DNA of 64,000 bases from Calliopsis andreniformis (taxonomy: Eukaryota; Arthropoda; Insecta; Hymenoptera; Andrenidae). The stretch spans positions 17,794,001 to 17,858,000 of the forward strand of contig NW_027480423.1 in the NCBI RefSeq assembly GCF_051401765.1, in the 5' to 3' direction. The notes under the pieces are model-generated. The model was not told the DNA's origin. It searched no databases and was given only the letters and a program-made list of their open reading frames with translations. This document shows positions 11,329 to 24,346 of this stretch, piece by piece. Within the stretch, counting starts at the first letter, position 1, and every line of letters starts with the position of its first letter. A program made the translations under genes and the position numbers.

Positions 11329-12655
11329 GCCTAGGTTGCCCGGAACGTAGAAATGACCATAACTTTCACACTGGTTGCTATTATTCGATCCATACGAAAG
11401 AAAAACTGTTATATTTATATTGTATCTTATGCATCTGGCGTTGACTTCTTAGGCCCTAACAATTCGATCTGGTGGAACAACGACCTAGAGTGAGGCCTAG
11501 GTAGCCCGGAACGTAGAAATGACCATCACTTCCATACTGGCAGCAATTATTCGTTTTATACGATGGAAAAACTGTTGTATTTATATTGTATTTTATGCTT
11601 CTGGCGTTGACTTCTAAGGCACTAACTATTCGATCTGGTGGAGCAACGACCTAGAGTGAAGCCTAGGTTGCCCGGAACGTAGAAATGACCATCACTTTCA
11701 AACTGGTTGCAATTATTCCTGTTATATGATGGAAACACTGTTGTATTTTTAATGCATTTTATGTTTCGGGCATTGACTTCTAAGGTCCTAACTATTCAAT
11801 CCGTTGGAGCAACGCGCTAGGGGGAAGCCTAGGTTGCGCGGAAAGTAGAAATGACAATAACTTTCACACTGGTTGCAATTATTCGTTTTATACGATGGAA
11901 AAGCTGTTGCATCTTTATTGTATTTTATGATTCTGTCGTTGACGTCTAAGGCCGTAGCTAGTAGATGTGGTGGAGCAACGCACTAGAGTGACGCCTAGGT
12001 TGCCCGGAACGTGGAATGACAATTACTTTCGCAATGTTTGCAATTGTACATTTTATACGATGGAAAAGCTGTTGTACTTATATTGTATTTTATGCTTCTG
12101 GCGTTGACTTCTAAGGCCCTAAATATTCGACCTGGTGGAGCAACGCCCTAGAGTGAAGCCTAGGTTGCCTGGAACGTACAAATGACCATCACTTTCACAC
12201 GGGTTGCAATTATTCCTGTTATAGGACGGAAAGACTGTTGTATTTTTATTGTATTTTATGCTTCAGGCGTTGACTTCTGAGGCCGTAGCTATTCGATGTA
12301 GTGGAAGAACGCCATAGACTGAAGCCTAGGTTGCCCGGAACGTAGAAATGACCATAACTTTCATACTGGTTGCAATTATTCGTTTTATAAGATGGAAAAA
12401 CTGTTGTATTTATATTGTATTTTATGCTGCTGGCGTTCACTTCTTAGGCCCTAACTATTCGATCTGGTGGAACAACGCCCTGGGGTGAAGCCTAGGTTGC
12501 CGGGAACGGAGAAATGACCATAACTTTCACACTGGTTGCTATTAGTCGTTTTATACGATGGAAAAGCTGTTGTATTTATATCGTATTTTATGCTTCGGGC
12601 GTTGACTTCTAAGGCACTAACTATTCGATCTGCTGGAGCAACGCCCTAGAGTGAA
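11329..12655. repeat. Block F, second copy of an 8-monomer tandem duplication
   Basis: Head-to-tail copy of 10,002-11,328. Private differences include attcgatccatacg for attcgttccatacg, tcgacctgg for tcgatctgg, and ttataagatgg for ttatatgatgg. The first part of this unit family also appears inside block A, with about 10,100-11,000 matching about 19,720-20,640, so F-type sequence was carried into A. Confidence 0.88.
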
Positions 12656-12685
12656 GCCTAGGTTGCCCGGAACGTAGAAATGACC

Positions 12686-13935
12686 ATCGCTTTCAAACTG
12701 GTTGCAATTATTCCTGTTATATGATGGATAACTGTTGCATTTTTATTGCATTTTATGCTTCGGGCACTGACTTCTAAGGTCCTAACCATTCAGTCTGTTG
12801 GAGCAACGCCCTAGGGTGTAGCCTAGGTTGCCCTGAAAGTAGAAATGACCATAACTTTCATACTGCTTGCAATTATTCGTTTTATACGATGGAAAAACTG
12901 TTAGATTTATATTGTATTTTATACTTCGGGCGTTAACTTCTAAGGCCCTAACTATTCAATCTGTTGGATCAACGCCCTAGAGTGAAGCCAAGGTTGCTCG
13001 GATTGTAGAAATGACCATAACATTCACACTGGTTGAAATTATTTGTTTTATACGATGGAAAAGCTGTTGTATTGATATTGTATTTTATGCTGCTGGCGTT
13101 GACTTCTACGGCACTAACTATTCGATCTGGTGGAGCAACGCCCTAGAGTGAAGCCTAGGTTGCCCGGAACGTAGAAATGACCATAACTTTCACACTGGAT
13201 GCTATTATTCGTTCTATACGATGGAAAACTGTTATATTTATATTGTATCTTATGCTTCAGGCGTTGACTTCTGAGGCCGTAGCTATTCGATGTTGTGGAA
13301 GAACGCCATAGAGTGAAGCCTAGGTTGCCCGGAACGTAGAAATGACCATAACTTTAATACTGGTTGCAATTATTTGTTTTATACGATGGAAAAACTGTTG
13401 TATTTACATTGTATTTTATGCTTCTGGCGCTGACTTCTAGGGCACTAACTATTCGATCTGGTGGAGCAGCGCCCTAGGGTGAAGCCTAGGTTGCCCGGAA
13501 CGTAGAAATGACCATCACTTTCAAACTGGTTGCAATTAATCCTTTTATACGATGGAAAAACTGTTGTATTTTTATTGCATTTTATGCTTCCGGCGTTGAC
13601 TTCTAAGGCCCTAACTATTCAATCTGTTGCAGCAACGCCCTAGGGTGAAGCCTAGGTTGCCCGGAAAGTAGAAATGACGTTAACCTTCATACTGGTTGCA
13701 ATTATTCGTTTTATACGATGGAAAAACTGTTGTATTTTTATTGCATTTTATGCTTCCGGCGTTGACTTCTAAGGCCCTAACTATTCAATCTGTTGGAGCA
13801 ACGCCGTAGGGTGAAGCCTAGGTTGCCCGGAAAGTGGAAATGACGTTAACTTCCATACTGGTTGCAATTATTCGTTTTATACGATGGAAAAACTGTTGTA
13901 TTTATATTGTATTTTATGCTTCTGGCATTGACTTC
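12686..13935. repeat. Copy of 8,042-9,618 with two monomers missing
   Basis: The start matches at offset 4,644 (28 monomers minus 4 bp), with markers gccaaggttgctcggattg and gatgctattattcgttc. After about 13,380 the match continues at offset 4,312. The change of 332 bp is exactly two monomers. The later part carries ggagcagcgccctaggg and aatgacgttaac variants in both copies. The simplest reading is an in-register two-monomer deletion here, or an insertion in the left copy. Confidence 0.82.
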
Positions 13936-13990
13936 TAAGGCACTAACTATTCGATCTAGTGGAGCAACGCCCTAGAGTGAAGCCTAAGAT

Positions 13991-14985
13991 GCCCGGAACG
14001 TAGAAATTACCATCACTTTCAAACTGGTTGCAAATATTCCTGTTATATGATGGAAAAACTGTTGTATTTTTATTGCATTTTATGCTTCGGGCAATGACTT
14101 CTAAGGCCCTAACTATTCAATCTGTAGGAGCAACGCCCTAGGGTGTAGCCTAGGTTGCCCGTAAAGTAGAAATGACCATAGCTTTCATACTGGTTGCAAT
14201 TATTCGTTTTATATGATGGAAAAACTGTTGTATTTATATTGTATTTTATGCTTCTGGCGTTCACTTCTTAGGCCCTAACTATTCGATCTGTTGGAACAAC
14301 GCCCTATGGTGAAGCCTAGGTTCACCGGAACGTAGAAATGACCATAACTTTCACACCGGTAGCAATTATTCGTTTTACACGATGGAAAAACTGTTCTATT
14401 TGTTTTGTATTTTATGCTTCGGGCGTTGACTTCTAAGGCCCTAACTATTCAATCGGTTGCAGCAACGCCCTAGGGTGGATTCTAGGTTGCCCGGAAAATA
14501 GAAATGACCATAACTTTCACACCGGTAGCAATTATTCGTTTTACACGATGGAAAAACTGTTATATTTATATTGTATCTTATGCTTCTGGCGTTGACTTCT
14601 TAGGCCCTAACAATTCGATCTGGTGGAACAACGACCTAGAGTGAGGCCTAGGTTGCCCGGAACGTAGAACTGACCATAACTTTTACACTGGTAGCAATTA
14701 TTCGTTTTATACAATGGAAAAACTGTTGTATTTATATTGTATTTTCTGCTTCTGGCGTTGACTTCTAAGGCACTAACTATTCGATCTGGTGGAGCAACGT
14801 CCTAGAGTGAGGCCTAGGTTGCCCGGAACGTAGAAATGACCATAACTTTCACACTGGTTGCTATTATTCGTTCCATACGAAAGAAAAACTGTTATATTTA
14901 TATTGTATCTTATGCATCTGGCGTTGACTTCTTAGGCCCTAACAATTCGATCTGGTGGAACAACGACCTAGAGTGAGGCCTAGGT
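13991..14985. repeat. Segment G, shared with the start of block A
   Basis: About six monomers match 18,804-19,798 at offset about 4,813 (29 monomers minus 1 bp). Markers are gaaattaccatcactttc, gcaaatattcctg, aatcggttgcagcaacg and the taggttcaccgg / taggttgaccgg site. The same monomer run also occurs in E1 and E2. It overlaps the start of the 6-monomer duplication that follows. Confidence 0.8.
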
Positions 14986-15322
14986 TGCCCGGAACGTAGA
15001 ACTGACCATAACTTTTACACTGGTAGCAATTATTCGTTTTATACAATGGAAAAACTGTTATATTTATATTGTATCTTATGCTTCTGGCGTTGACTTATTA
15101 GGGCCTAACAATTCGATCTGGTGGAACAACGACCTAGAGTGAGGCCTAGGTTGCCCGGAACGTAGAACTGACCATAACTTTTACACTGGTAGCAATTATT
15201 CGTTTTATACAATGGAAAAACTGTTGTATTTATATTGTATTTTCTGCTTCTGGCGTTGACTTCTAAGGCACTAACTATTCGATCTGGTGGAGCAACGTCC
15301 TAGAGTGAGGCCTAGGTTGCCC
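14327..15322. repeat. Block S, first copy of a 6-monomer tandem duplication
   Basis: This unit repeats at 15,323-16,318 with an offset of exactly 996 bp, six monomers. The exchange point lies in the shared stretch from ggaacgtagaaatgacc to ttcacacc. A rare marker, cccggaaaatagaaatg, occurs once in each copy at about 14,490 and 15,486. The two copies are almost identical by eye, so the event looks recent. Confidence 0.9.
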
Positions 15323-16318
15323 GGAACGTAGAAATGACCATAACTTTCACACCGGTAGCAATTATTCGTTTTACACGATGGAAAAACTGTTCTATTTGTT
15401 TTGTATTTTATGCTTCGGGCGTTGACTTCTAAGGCCCTAACTATTCAATCGGTTGCAGCAACGCCCTAGGGTGGATTCTAGGTTGCCCGGAAAATAGAAA
15501 TGACCATAACTTTCACACCGGTAGCAATTATTCGTTTTACACGATGGAAAAACTGTTATATTTATATTGTATCTTATGCTTCTGGCGTTGACTTCTTAGG
15601 CCCTAACAATTCGATCTGGTGGAACAACGACCTAGAGTGAGGCCTAGGTTGCCCGGAACGTAGAACTGACCATAACTTTTACACTGGTAGCAATTATTCG
15701 TTTTATACAATGGAAAAACTGTTGTATTTATATTGTATTTTCTGCTTCTGGCGTTGACTTCTAAGGCACTAACTATTCGATCTGGTGGAGCAACGTCCTA
15801 GAGTGAGGCCTAGGTTGCCCGGAACGTAGAAATGACCATAACTTTCACACTGGTTGCTATCATTCGTTCCATACGAAAGAAAAACTGTTATATTTATATT
15901 GTATCTTATGCATCTGGCGTTGACTTCTTAGGCCCTAACAATTCGATCTGGTGGAACAACGACCTAGAGTGAGGCCTAGGTTGCCCGGAACGTAGAACTG
16001 ACCATAACTTTTACACTGGTAGCAATTATTCGTTTTATACAATGGAAAAACTGTTATATTTATATTGTATCTTATGCTTCTGGCGTTGACTTATTAGGGC
16101 CTAACAATTCGATCTGGTGGAACAACGACCTAGAGTGAGGCCTAGGTTGCCCGGAACGTAGAACTGACCATAACTTTTACACTGGTAGCAATTATTCGTT
16201 TTATACAATGGAAAAACTGTTGTATTTATATTGTATTTTCTGCTTCTGGCGTTGACTTCTAAGGCACTAACTATTCGATCTGGTGGAGCAACGTCCTAGA
16301 GTGAGGCCTAGGTTGCCC
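15323..16318. repeat. Block S, second copy of a 6-monomer tandem duplication
   Basis: Head-to-tail copy of 14,327-15,322. The only clear difference I noticed is gctatcattcgttcc here for gctattattcgttcc in the first copy. The same unit also contains two monomers of the gaactgaccataacttttac type in a row, which points to earlier small-scale duplication. Confidence 0.9.
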
Positions 16319-18295
16319 GGAACGTAGAAATGACCATAACTTTCACACTGGTTGCTATTATTCGTTCCATACGAAAGAAAAACTGTTATATTTATATTGT
16401 ATCTTATGCATCTGGCGTTGACTTCTTAGGCCCTAACAATTCGATCTGGTGGAACAACGACCTAGAGTGAGGCCTAGGTAGCCCGGAACGAAGAAATGAC
16501 CATCACTTCCATACTGGCAGCAATTATTCGTTTTATACAATGGAAAAACTGTTGTATTTATATTGTATTTTATGCTTCTGGCGTTGACTGCTAAGGCACT
16601 AACTATTCGATCTGGTGGAGCAACGACCTAGAGTGAAGTCTAGGTTGCCCGGAACGTAGAAATGACCATCACTTTCAAACTGGTTGCAATTATTCCTGTT
16701 ATATGATGGATAACTGTTGTATTTTTATTGCATTTTATGCTTCGGGCACTGACTTCTAAGGCCCTAACTATTCAATCTGTTGGAGCAACGCCCTAGGGTG
16801 AAGCCTAGGTTGCGCGGGAAGTAGAAATGACAATAACTTTCACACTGGTTGCAATTATTCTTTTTATACGATGGAAAAGCTGTTGCATCTTTATTGTATT
16901 TTATGCTTCTGTCGTTGGCGTCTAAGGCCGTAGCTATTAGAATTGGTGGAGCAACGAACTAGAGTGACGCCTAGGTTGCCCGGAACGTGGAATGACCACT
17001 ACTTTCACACTGGTTGCTATTATTCGTTCTATACGATGGAAAAACTGTTATACTTATATTGTATCTTATGCTTCTGGCGTTGACTTCTTAGGACCTAACA
17101 ATTCGATCTGGTGGAACAACGCCCTAGAGTGAAGCCTAGGTTGCCTGGAACGTACGAATGACCATCACTTTCACACGGGTTGCAATTATTCCTATTATAG
17201 GATGGAAAGACTGTTGTATTTTTATTGTATTTTATGCTTCAGGCGTTGACTTCTGAGGCCGTAGCAATTCGATGTGGTGGAAGAACGCCATAGAGTGAAG
17301 CCTAGGTTGCCCGGAACGCAGAAATGACCATAACATTCATACTGGTGGCACTTATTCGTTTTATATGATGGAAAAACTGTTGTATTTATATTGTACTTTA
17401 TGCTTCTGGCGTTGCCTTCTTAGGTCCTAACTGTTCGATCTGGTGGAACAACGCCCTAGAGTGAAGCCTAGGTTACCCGGAACGTAGAAATGACCAGTAC
17501 ATTCACACTGTTTGCAGTGACTCCTGTTATACGATGGAAAAACTGTTGCATCTTTACTGAATTTTATGCTTCTGGCGTTGACTTCTAAGGTCCTAACTAT
17601 TCTATCAGGTGTATCAACGCCCTAGAGTGAAGCCCAGGTTGCTCGGAATGTAAAAATGACCATATCATTCACACTGGTTAAAATTATTCGTTTTATACGA
17701 TGGAAAAACTGTTGTATTTAAATTGTATTTTATGCTTCTGGCGATGGTTTCTTAGGCCCTAACTATTCAATCTGGTGGAACAACACCCTACAGTGAGGCC
17801 TAGGTTGCCCGGAACGTAGAAATGACCATCACTTTCAAAACTGGTTGCAATTAATCCTTTTATGCGATGGAAAAACTGTTGTATTTTTATTGCATTTTAT
17901 GCTTCCGCCGTTGACTTCGAAGGCCCTAACTATTCAATCTGTTGGAGCAACGCCCTAGGCAGAAGCCTAGGTTGCCCGGAAAGTTGAAATGACATTAACT
18001 TTCATGCTGGTTGCAATTATTCGTTTTATACGATGGAAAGACTGTTGTATTTATATTGTATTTTATGCTTCTGGCGTTGACTTCTAAGGCACTATCTATT
18101 CGATCTGGTGGAGCAACGCACTGGAGTGAAGCCGAGGTTGCCCGGAACGTAGAAATGACCATCACTTTCAAACTGTTTGCAATTACTCCTGTTATATGAT
18201 GGAAAAACAGTTGTATTTTTATTGCATCTTGTACTTCGGGCATGGACTTCTAAGGCCCTAATTATTCAATCTGTTGGAGCAACGCCCTAGGGTGT
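16319..18295. repeat. Less duplicated, more divergent monomers left of block A
   Basis: About 12 monomers, many carrying private variants, for example ctattagaattggtgg, gtcgttggcgtc, aggtgtatcaacgcc and ctaggcagaagcc. I found no long copy of this stretch elsewhere in the window. Its start resembles the F family in diverged form. It contains satellite only. Confidence 0.75.
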
Positions 18296-21200
18296 AGCCT
18301 AGGTTGCCCGGAACGTAGAAATGACCATAACTTTCATACTAGTTGCAATTATTCGTTTTATATGATGGAAAAACTGTTGTATTTATATTGTATTTTATGC
18401 TGCTGGCGTTCACTTCTTAGGCACTAACTATTCGATCTGGTGGAACAACGCCCTGGTGTGAAGCCTAGGTTGCCGGGAACGTAGAAATGACCATAACTTT
18501 CACACTGGTCGCTATTATTCGTTTTATACGATGGTGAAACTGTTATATTTATATTGTGTTTTATGCATCTGGCGTTGCCTTCTTAGGCCCTAGCTATTCG
18601 ATGTGGTGGAAGAACGCCATAGAGTGAAGCCTAGGTTGCCCGGAACGTAGAAATGACCATAACTTTCATACTGGTGGCAATTATTCGTTCTATATGATGG
18701 AAAAACTGTTGTATTTATATTGTATTTTATGCTGCTGGCGTTCACTTCTTAGGCCCTAGCTATTCGATCTGGTGGAACAACGCCCTGGGGTGAAGCCTAG
18801 GTTGCCCGGAACGTAGAAATTACCATCACTTTCAAACTGGTTGCAAATATTCCTGTTATATGACGGAAAAACTGTTGTATTTTTATTGCATTTTATGCTT
18901 CGGGCAATGACTTCTAAGGCCCTAACTATTCAATCTGTAGGAGCAACGCCCTAGGGTGTAGCCTAGGTTGCCCGTAAAGTAGAAATGACCATAGCTTTCA
19001 TACTGGTTGCAATTATTCGTTTTATATGATGGAAAAACTGTTGTATTTATATTGTATTTTATGCTTCTGGCGTTCACTTCTTAGGCCCTAACTATTCGAT
19101 CTGTTGGAACAACGCCCTATGGTGAAGCCTAGGTTGACCGGAACGTTAAAATGACCATAACTTTCACACCGGTAGCAATTATTCGTTTTACACGATGGAA
19201 AAACTGTTCTATTTGTTTTGTATTTTATGCTTCGGGCGTTGACTTCTAAGGCCCTAACTATTCAATCGGTTGCAGCAACGCCCCAGGGTGGATTCTAGGT
19301 TGCCCGGAAAGTAGAAATGACCATAACTTTCACACCGGTAGCAATTATTCGTTTTACACGATGGAAAAACTGTTATATTTATATTGTATCTTATGCTTCT
19401 GGCGTTGACTTCTTAGGCCCTAACAATTCGATCTGGTGGAACAACGACCTAGAGTGAGGCCTAGGTTGCCCGGAACGTAGAACTGACCATAACTTTTACA
19501 CTGGTGGCAATTATTCGTTTTATACAATGGAAAAACTGTTGTATTTATATTGTATTTTCTGCTTCTGGCGTTGACTTCTAAGGCTCTAACTATTCGATCT
19601 GGTGGAGCAACGTCCTAGAGTGAGGCCTAGGTTGCCCGGAACGTAGAAATGACCATAGCTTTCACACTGGTTGCTATTATTCGTTCCATACGAAAGAAAA
19701 ACTGTTATATTTATATTGTATCTTATGCATCTGGCGTTGACTTCTTAGGCCCTAACAATTCGATCTGGTGGAACAACGACCTAGAGTGAGGCCTAGGTAG
19801 CCCGGAACGTAGAAATGACCATCACTTCCATACTGGCAGCAATTATTCGTTTTATACGATGGAAAAGCTGTTGTATTAATATTGTATTTTATGCTTCTGG
19901 CGTTGACTTCTAAGGCACTAACTATTCGATCTGGTGGAGCAACGACCTAGAGTGAAGCCTAGGTTGCCCGGAACGTAGAAATGACCATCACTTTCAAACT
20001 GGTTGCAATTATTCCTGTTATATGATGGAAACACTGTTGTATTTTTAATGCATTTTATGTTTCGGGCATTGACTTCTAAGGTCCTAACTATTCAATCCGT
20101 TGGAGCAACGCGCTAGGGGGAAGCCTAGGTTGCGCGGAAAGTAGAAATGACAATAACTTTCACACTGGTTGCAATTATTCGTTTTATACGATGGAAAAGC
20201 TGTTGCATCTTTATTGTATTTTATGATTCTGTCGTTGACGTCTAAGGCCGTAGCTAGTAGATGTGGTGGAGCAACGCACTAGAGTGACGCCTAGGTTGCC
20301 CGGAACGTGGAATGACAATTACTTTCGCAATGTTTGCAATTGTACATTTTATACGATGGAAAAGCTGTTGTACTTATATTGTATTTTATGCTTCTGACGT
20401 TGACTTCTAAGGCCCTAACTATTCGATCTGGTGGAGCAACGCCCTAGAGTGAAGCCTAGGTTGCCTGGAACGTACAAATGACCATCACTTTCACACGGGT
20501 TGCAATTATTCCTGTTATAGGACGGAAAGACTGTTGTATTTTTATTGTATTTTATGCTTCAGGCGTTGACTTCTGAGGCCGTAGCTATTCGATGTAGTGG
20601 AAGAACGCCATAGAGTGAAGCCTAGGTTGCCCGGAACGTAGAAATGACCATAACTTTCATACTGGTTGCAATTATTCGTTTTATACGATGGAAAAACTGT
20701 TGTATTTATATTGTATTTTATTCATCTGGAGCTGACTTCTAAGGCCGTAGCTATTAGATGTGGTGGAGCAACGCCCTAGAGTGACGACTAGGTTGCCCTG
20801 AACGTAGAAATGACCATTATTTTCACAATGTTTGCAATTACTCATTTTATACGATGGAAAAACTTTTGTACTTATATTGTATTTTATTCTTCTGGCGTTG
20901 ACTTCTTAGGCCCTAAATATTCGATCTGGAGGAACAACGCCCTAGAGTGAAGACTAGGTTGCCCGGAACATGGAAATGACCATTATTTTCACAATGTTTG
21001 CAATTATTCATTTTATACGATGGAAAAACTTTTGTACTTATATCGTATTTTATGCTTCTGGCGTTGACTTCTTAGGCCGTAACTATTCGATCTGGTGGAG
21101 CAACGCCCTGGAGTGAAACCTGGGTTGCCCGGAACGTAGAAATGACCACTACTATCACACTGGTTGCAAATTATTCCTGCTATACGATGGAAAAACTGTT

Positions 21201-22499
21201 GTATTTTTATTGCATTTTATGGTTCTGGCGTTCACTTCTTAGGACCTAACTATTCGATCTGGTGGAACAACGGCCTAGGGTGAAGCCTAGGTTGCCCGGA
21301 ACGTAGAAATGACCATAACTTTCACACTGGTTGCAATTATTTGTTTTATACGATGGAAAAGCTGTTGTATTTATATCGTATTTTATGCTTCTGGCGTTGA
21401 CTTCTTAGGCCCTAACTGTTCCATCTGGTAGAACAACGCCCTGGAGTAAAGCCCAGGTTGCGCGTAACGTAGAAATGACCATAACTTTCACACTGGAAGC
21501 AATTATTCGTTTTATACAATGGAAAAACTGTTCTGTTTATATTGTATTATATGCTTCTGGCGTTAACTACTTAGGCCCTAACTATTCGATCTTGTGGAAC
21601 AACGCCCTAGAGTGAAGCCTAGGTTGCCTGGAACGTAGAAATGACCACCACCTTCACACGGGTTGCAATTGTTCCTGTTATAGGATGGAAAGACTGTTGT
21701 ATTTTTATTGTATTTTATTCTTCTGGTGTTGACATCTTAGGCCCTAACTATTCGATCTGGTGGAACAACGCCGTAGAGTGAAGCCTAGGTTGCCCGGAAC
21801 GTAGAAATGACCATTACTTTCACACTGTTTGCAATTATTCCTTTTATACGATGGAACAGCTGTTGTATTTATATCGTATTTTATGCTTCTGGCGTTGACT
21901 TCTAAGGACCTAACTATTCGATCTGGTGGAGCAACGCCCTAGAGTGAAGCCTAGGTTGCTCGGAATGTAGAAATGACCATAAGTTGCATAATGGTTGCAA
22001 TTATTCGTTTTATACGATGGAAAAACTGTTGTATTTATATTGTATTTTATGCTTCTGGCGTTGACTTCTAAGGCCCTGAATATTCGATCTGGTGGAGCAA
22101 TGCCTCGGGGTTAATTCTAGGATGCCCGAAACGCCGAAATGATCATTACATTCACGCTTGTTGCAATTATTCCTGTTATACGATGAAAAGGCTGTTGTAT
22201 TTTTATTGTACTTTATGCTTCAGGCGTGGACTTCTGAGGCCGTAGCTATTCGATGTGGTGGAAGAACGCCATACAGTGAAGCCTAGGTTGCCCGAACGTA
22301 GAAATGACCACTACTTTCACACTGTTTGCAATTATTCATTTAATACGATGGAAATGCTGTTGTATTTATATCGTATTTTATGCTTCGGGCGTAGACTTCT
22401 TAGGCCCTAACATTTCGATCTGGTGGAGCAACGCCCGACAGTGAAGCCCAGGTTGCCCGGAACGTAGATATGACCATAACCTTCACACAGGTTGCAATT

Positions 22500-22516
22500 A
22501 TTCGTTTTATACGGTG
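22500..22516 (+). other. CENP-B-box-like motif, best version (8 of 9 core bases)
   Basis: Reads aTTCGttttAtaCGGTg, with only the last core G replaced by T. It lies in the monomer with ttatacggtgtaaagg. The motif is conserved in the A2 and B copies of this monomer. The functional meaning is unproven. Confidence 0.35.
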
Positions 22517-23683
22517 TAAAGGCTGTTGTATTTATTTTGTATTTTATTCTTCTGGTGTTGACTTCTTAGGCCCTAACTATTCGATCTGGTGGAACAACGC
22601 CGTAGAGTGAAGCCTAGGTTGCCCGGAACGTAGAATTGACCATTACTTTCACACTGTTTGCAATTATTCCTTTTATACGATGGAAAAGCTGTTGTATTTA
22701 TATCGTATTTTATGCTTCTGGCGTTGACTTCTTAGGCCCTAACTACCCGACCTGGTGGAGCAACGCCCTAGAGTGAAGCCTAGGTTGCCCGGAACGTAAA
22801 AATGACCATTACATTCACACTGGTTGCAATTATTCCTGTTATACGATGGAAAAACTGTTGAATTTTTATTGTATTCTATGCTTCTGGCGTTTAATTCTAA
22901 GTCGCTAGCTATTTGATCTTGTGGAGCAACGCCCTAGAGTGAAACCTAGGTTATCCGGAACGTAGAAATGACCAGTACATTCACACTGGTTGCAGTTATT
23001 CCTGTTAAACGATGGAAAAACTGTTGCACCTTTATTGTATTTTATGCTTCTGGCGATGACTTCTAAGGCCGTAACTATGCGATCTGGTGGAGCAACGCCC
23101 TAGGGTGAAGGGTAGGTTGCGCGGAACGTAGCAATGACCATAACTTTCACACTGGTAGCAATTAATCGTTTTATACCATGGCAAAGCTGTTGTATTTATA
23201 TTGTATTTTATGCTGCCGGCGTTAACTTCTAAGGGCGTAGCTATCAGATGTGGAGCAGCAACGCCCTAGAGTGACGCGTAGGTTGCCCGGAACGTAGAAA
23301 TGACCATTACTTTCACAATGTTCTCAATCACTCATTTTATACGATGGAAAAACTGTTGTACTTATATTGTATTTTATGATTCGGGCGTTGACTTCTAAGG
23401 CCCTAACTATTCGATTTGGTGGAGCAACGCCCTACAGTGCAGCCTAGGTTGCCCGGAACGTAGCTATGTCCATAACCATCACACAGGTTGCAATTATTCG
23501 TTTTATACGATGGAAAGACTGTTGTATTTATTTTGTAGTTTATGCTTCTGGCGTTGACTTCTAAGGCCCTAGCTCTTGTATCTGGTGGAGCAGCGCCTCA
23601 GAGTTAAGTCTAGGATGCCCGAAATGTCGATATGATCATTACTTTCGCACTGGTTGCAATTAGTCATGCTATACGATGGAAAA

Positions 23684-24346
23684 ACTGCTGCATTTTTATT
23701 GTATTTTGTGCTTCTGGCGTTGACTTCTAAGGCCGTAGCTATTAGATATGATGGAGCAACGCCCTAGAGTGACGCCTAGGTTGACCGGAACGTAGAAATG
23801 ACCATTACTTTCACAATGTCTGCAATTATTCATTTTATACGATGGAAAGACTGTTGTACTTATTTTGTAGTTTATGCTTCTGGCGTTTACTTCTAAGACC
23901 CTAAGTCTTCGATTTGGTGGAGCAACGCCTCAGAGTTAAGTCTAGGATGCCCGAAATGTCGATATGATCATTACTTTCGCACTGGTTGCAATTAGTCATG
24001 CTATACGATGGAAAAACTGTTCTATTTATTTTGCATTTTATGCTTCGGGCGTTGACTTCTAAGACCCTAACTATTCGATCTGGTGGAGCAACGCCCTAGA
24101 GTGAAGCCTAGGTTGCCCGGAACGTAGAAATGACGAGTACTTTCACACTGGTTGCAGTTATTCGTTTTATACAATGAAAAACTGTTCTATTTATTTTGCA
24201 TTTTATGCTTCGGGCGCTGACTTCTAAGGCCCTACCTATTCGATCTGGTGGAGCAACGCCCTAGAGTGAAGCCTAGGTTGCCCGGGAAGTAGAAATGACC
24301 ATAACTTTCACACTGGTTGCAATTATTCCTGTTACACGATGGAAAA
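23684..24346. repeat. Four monomers present in A1 and absent from A2
   Basis: 663 bp (four monomers minus the base missing in the acaatgaaaaactg monomer) have no counterpart in A2. There, catgctatacgatggaaaa runs straight into tctgttgcacctttattg. Inside this stretch the tagtcatgctatacgatgg monomer recurs 332 bp after its copy just upstream. Block B keeps this whole region and has one monomer more, so deletion in A2 is more likely than insertion in A1. Confidence 0.88.
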
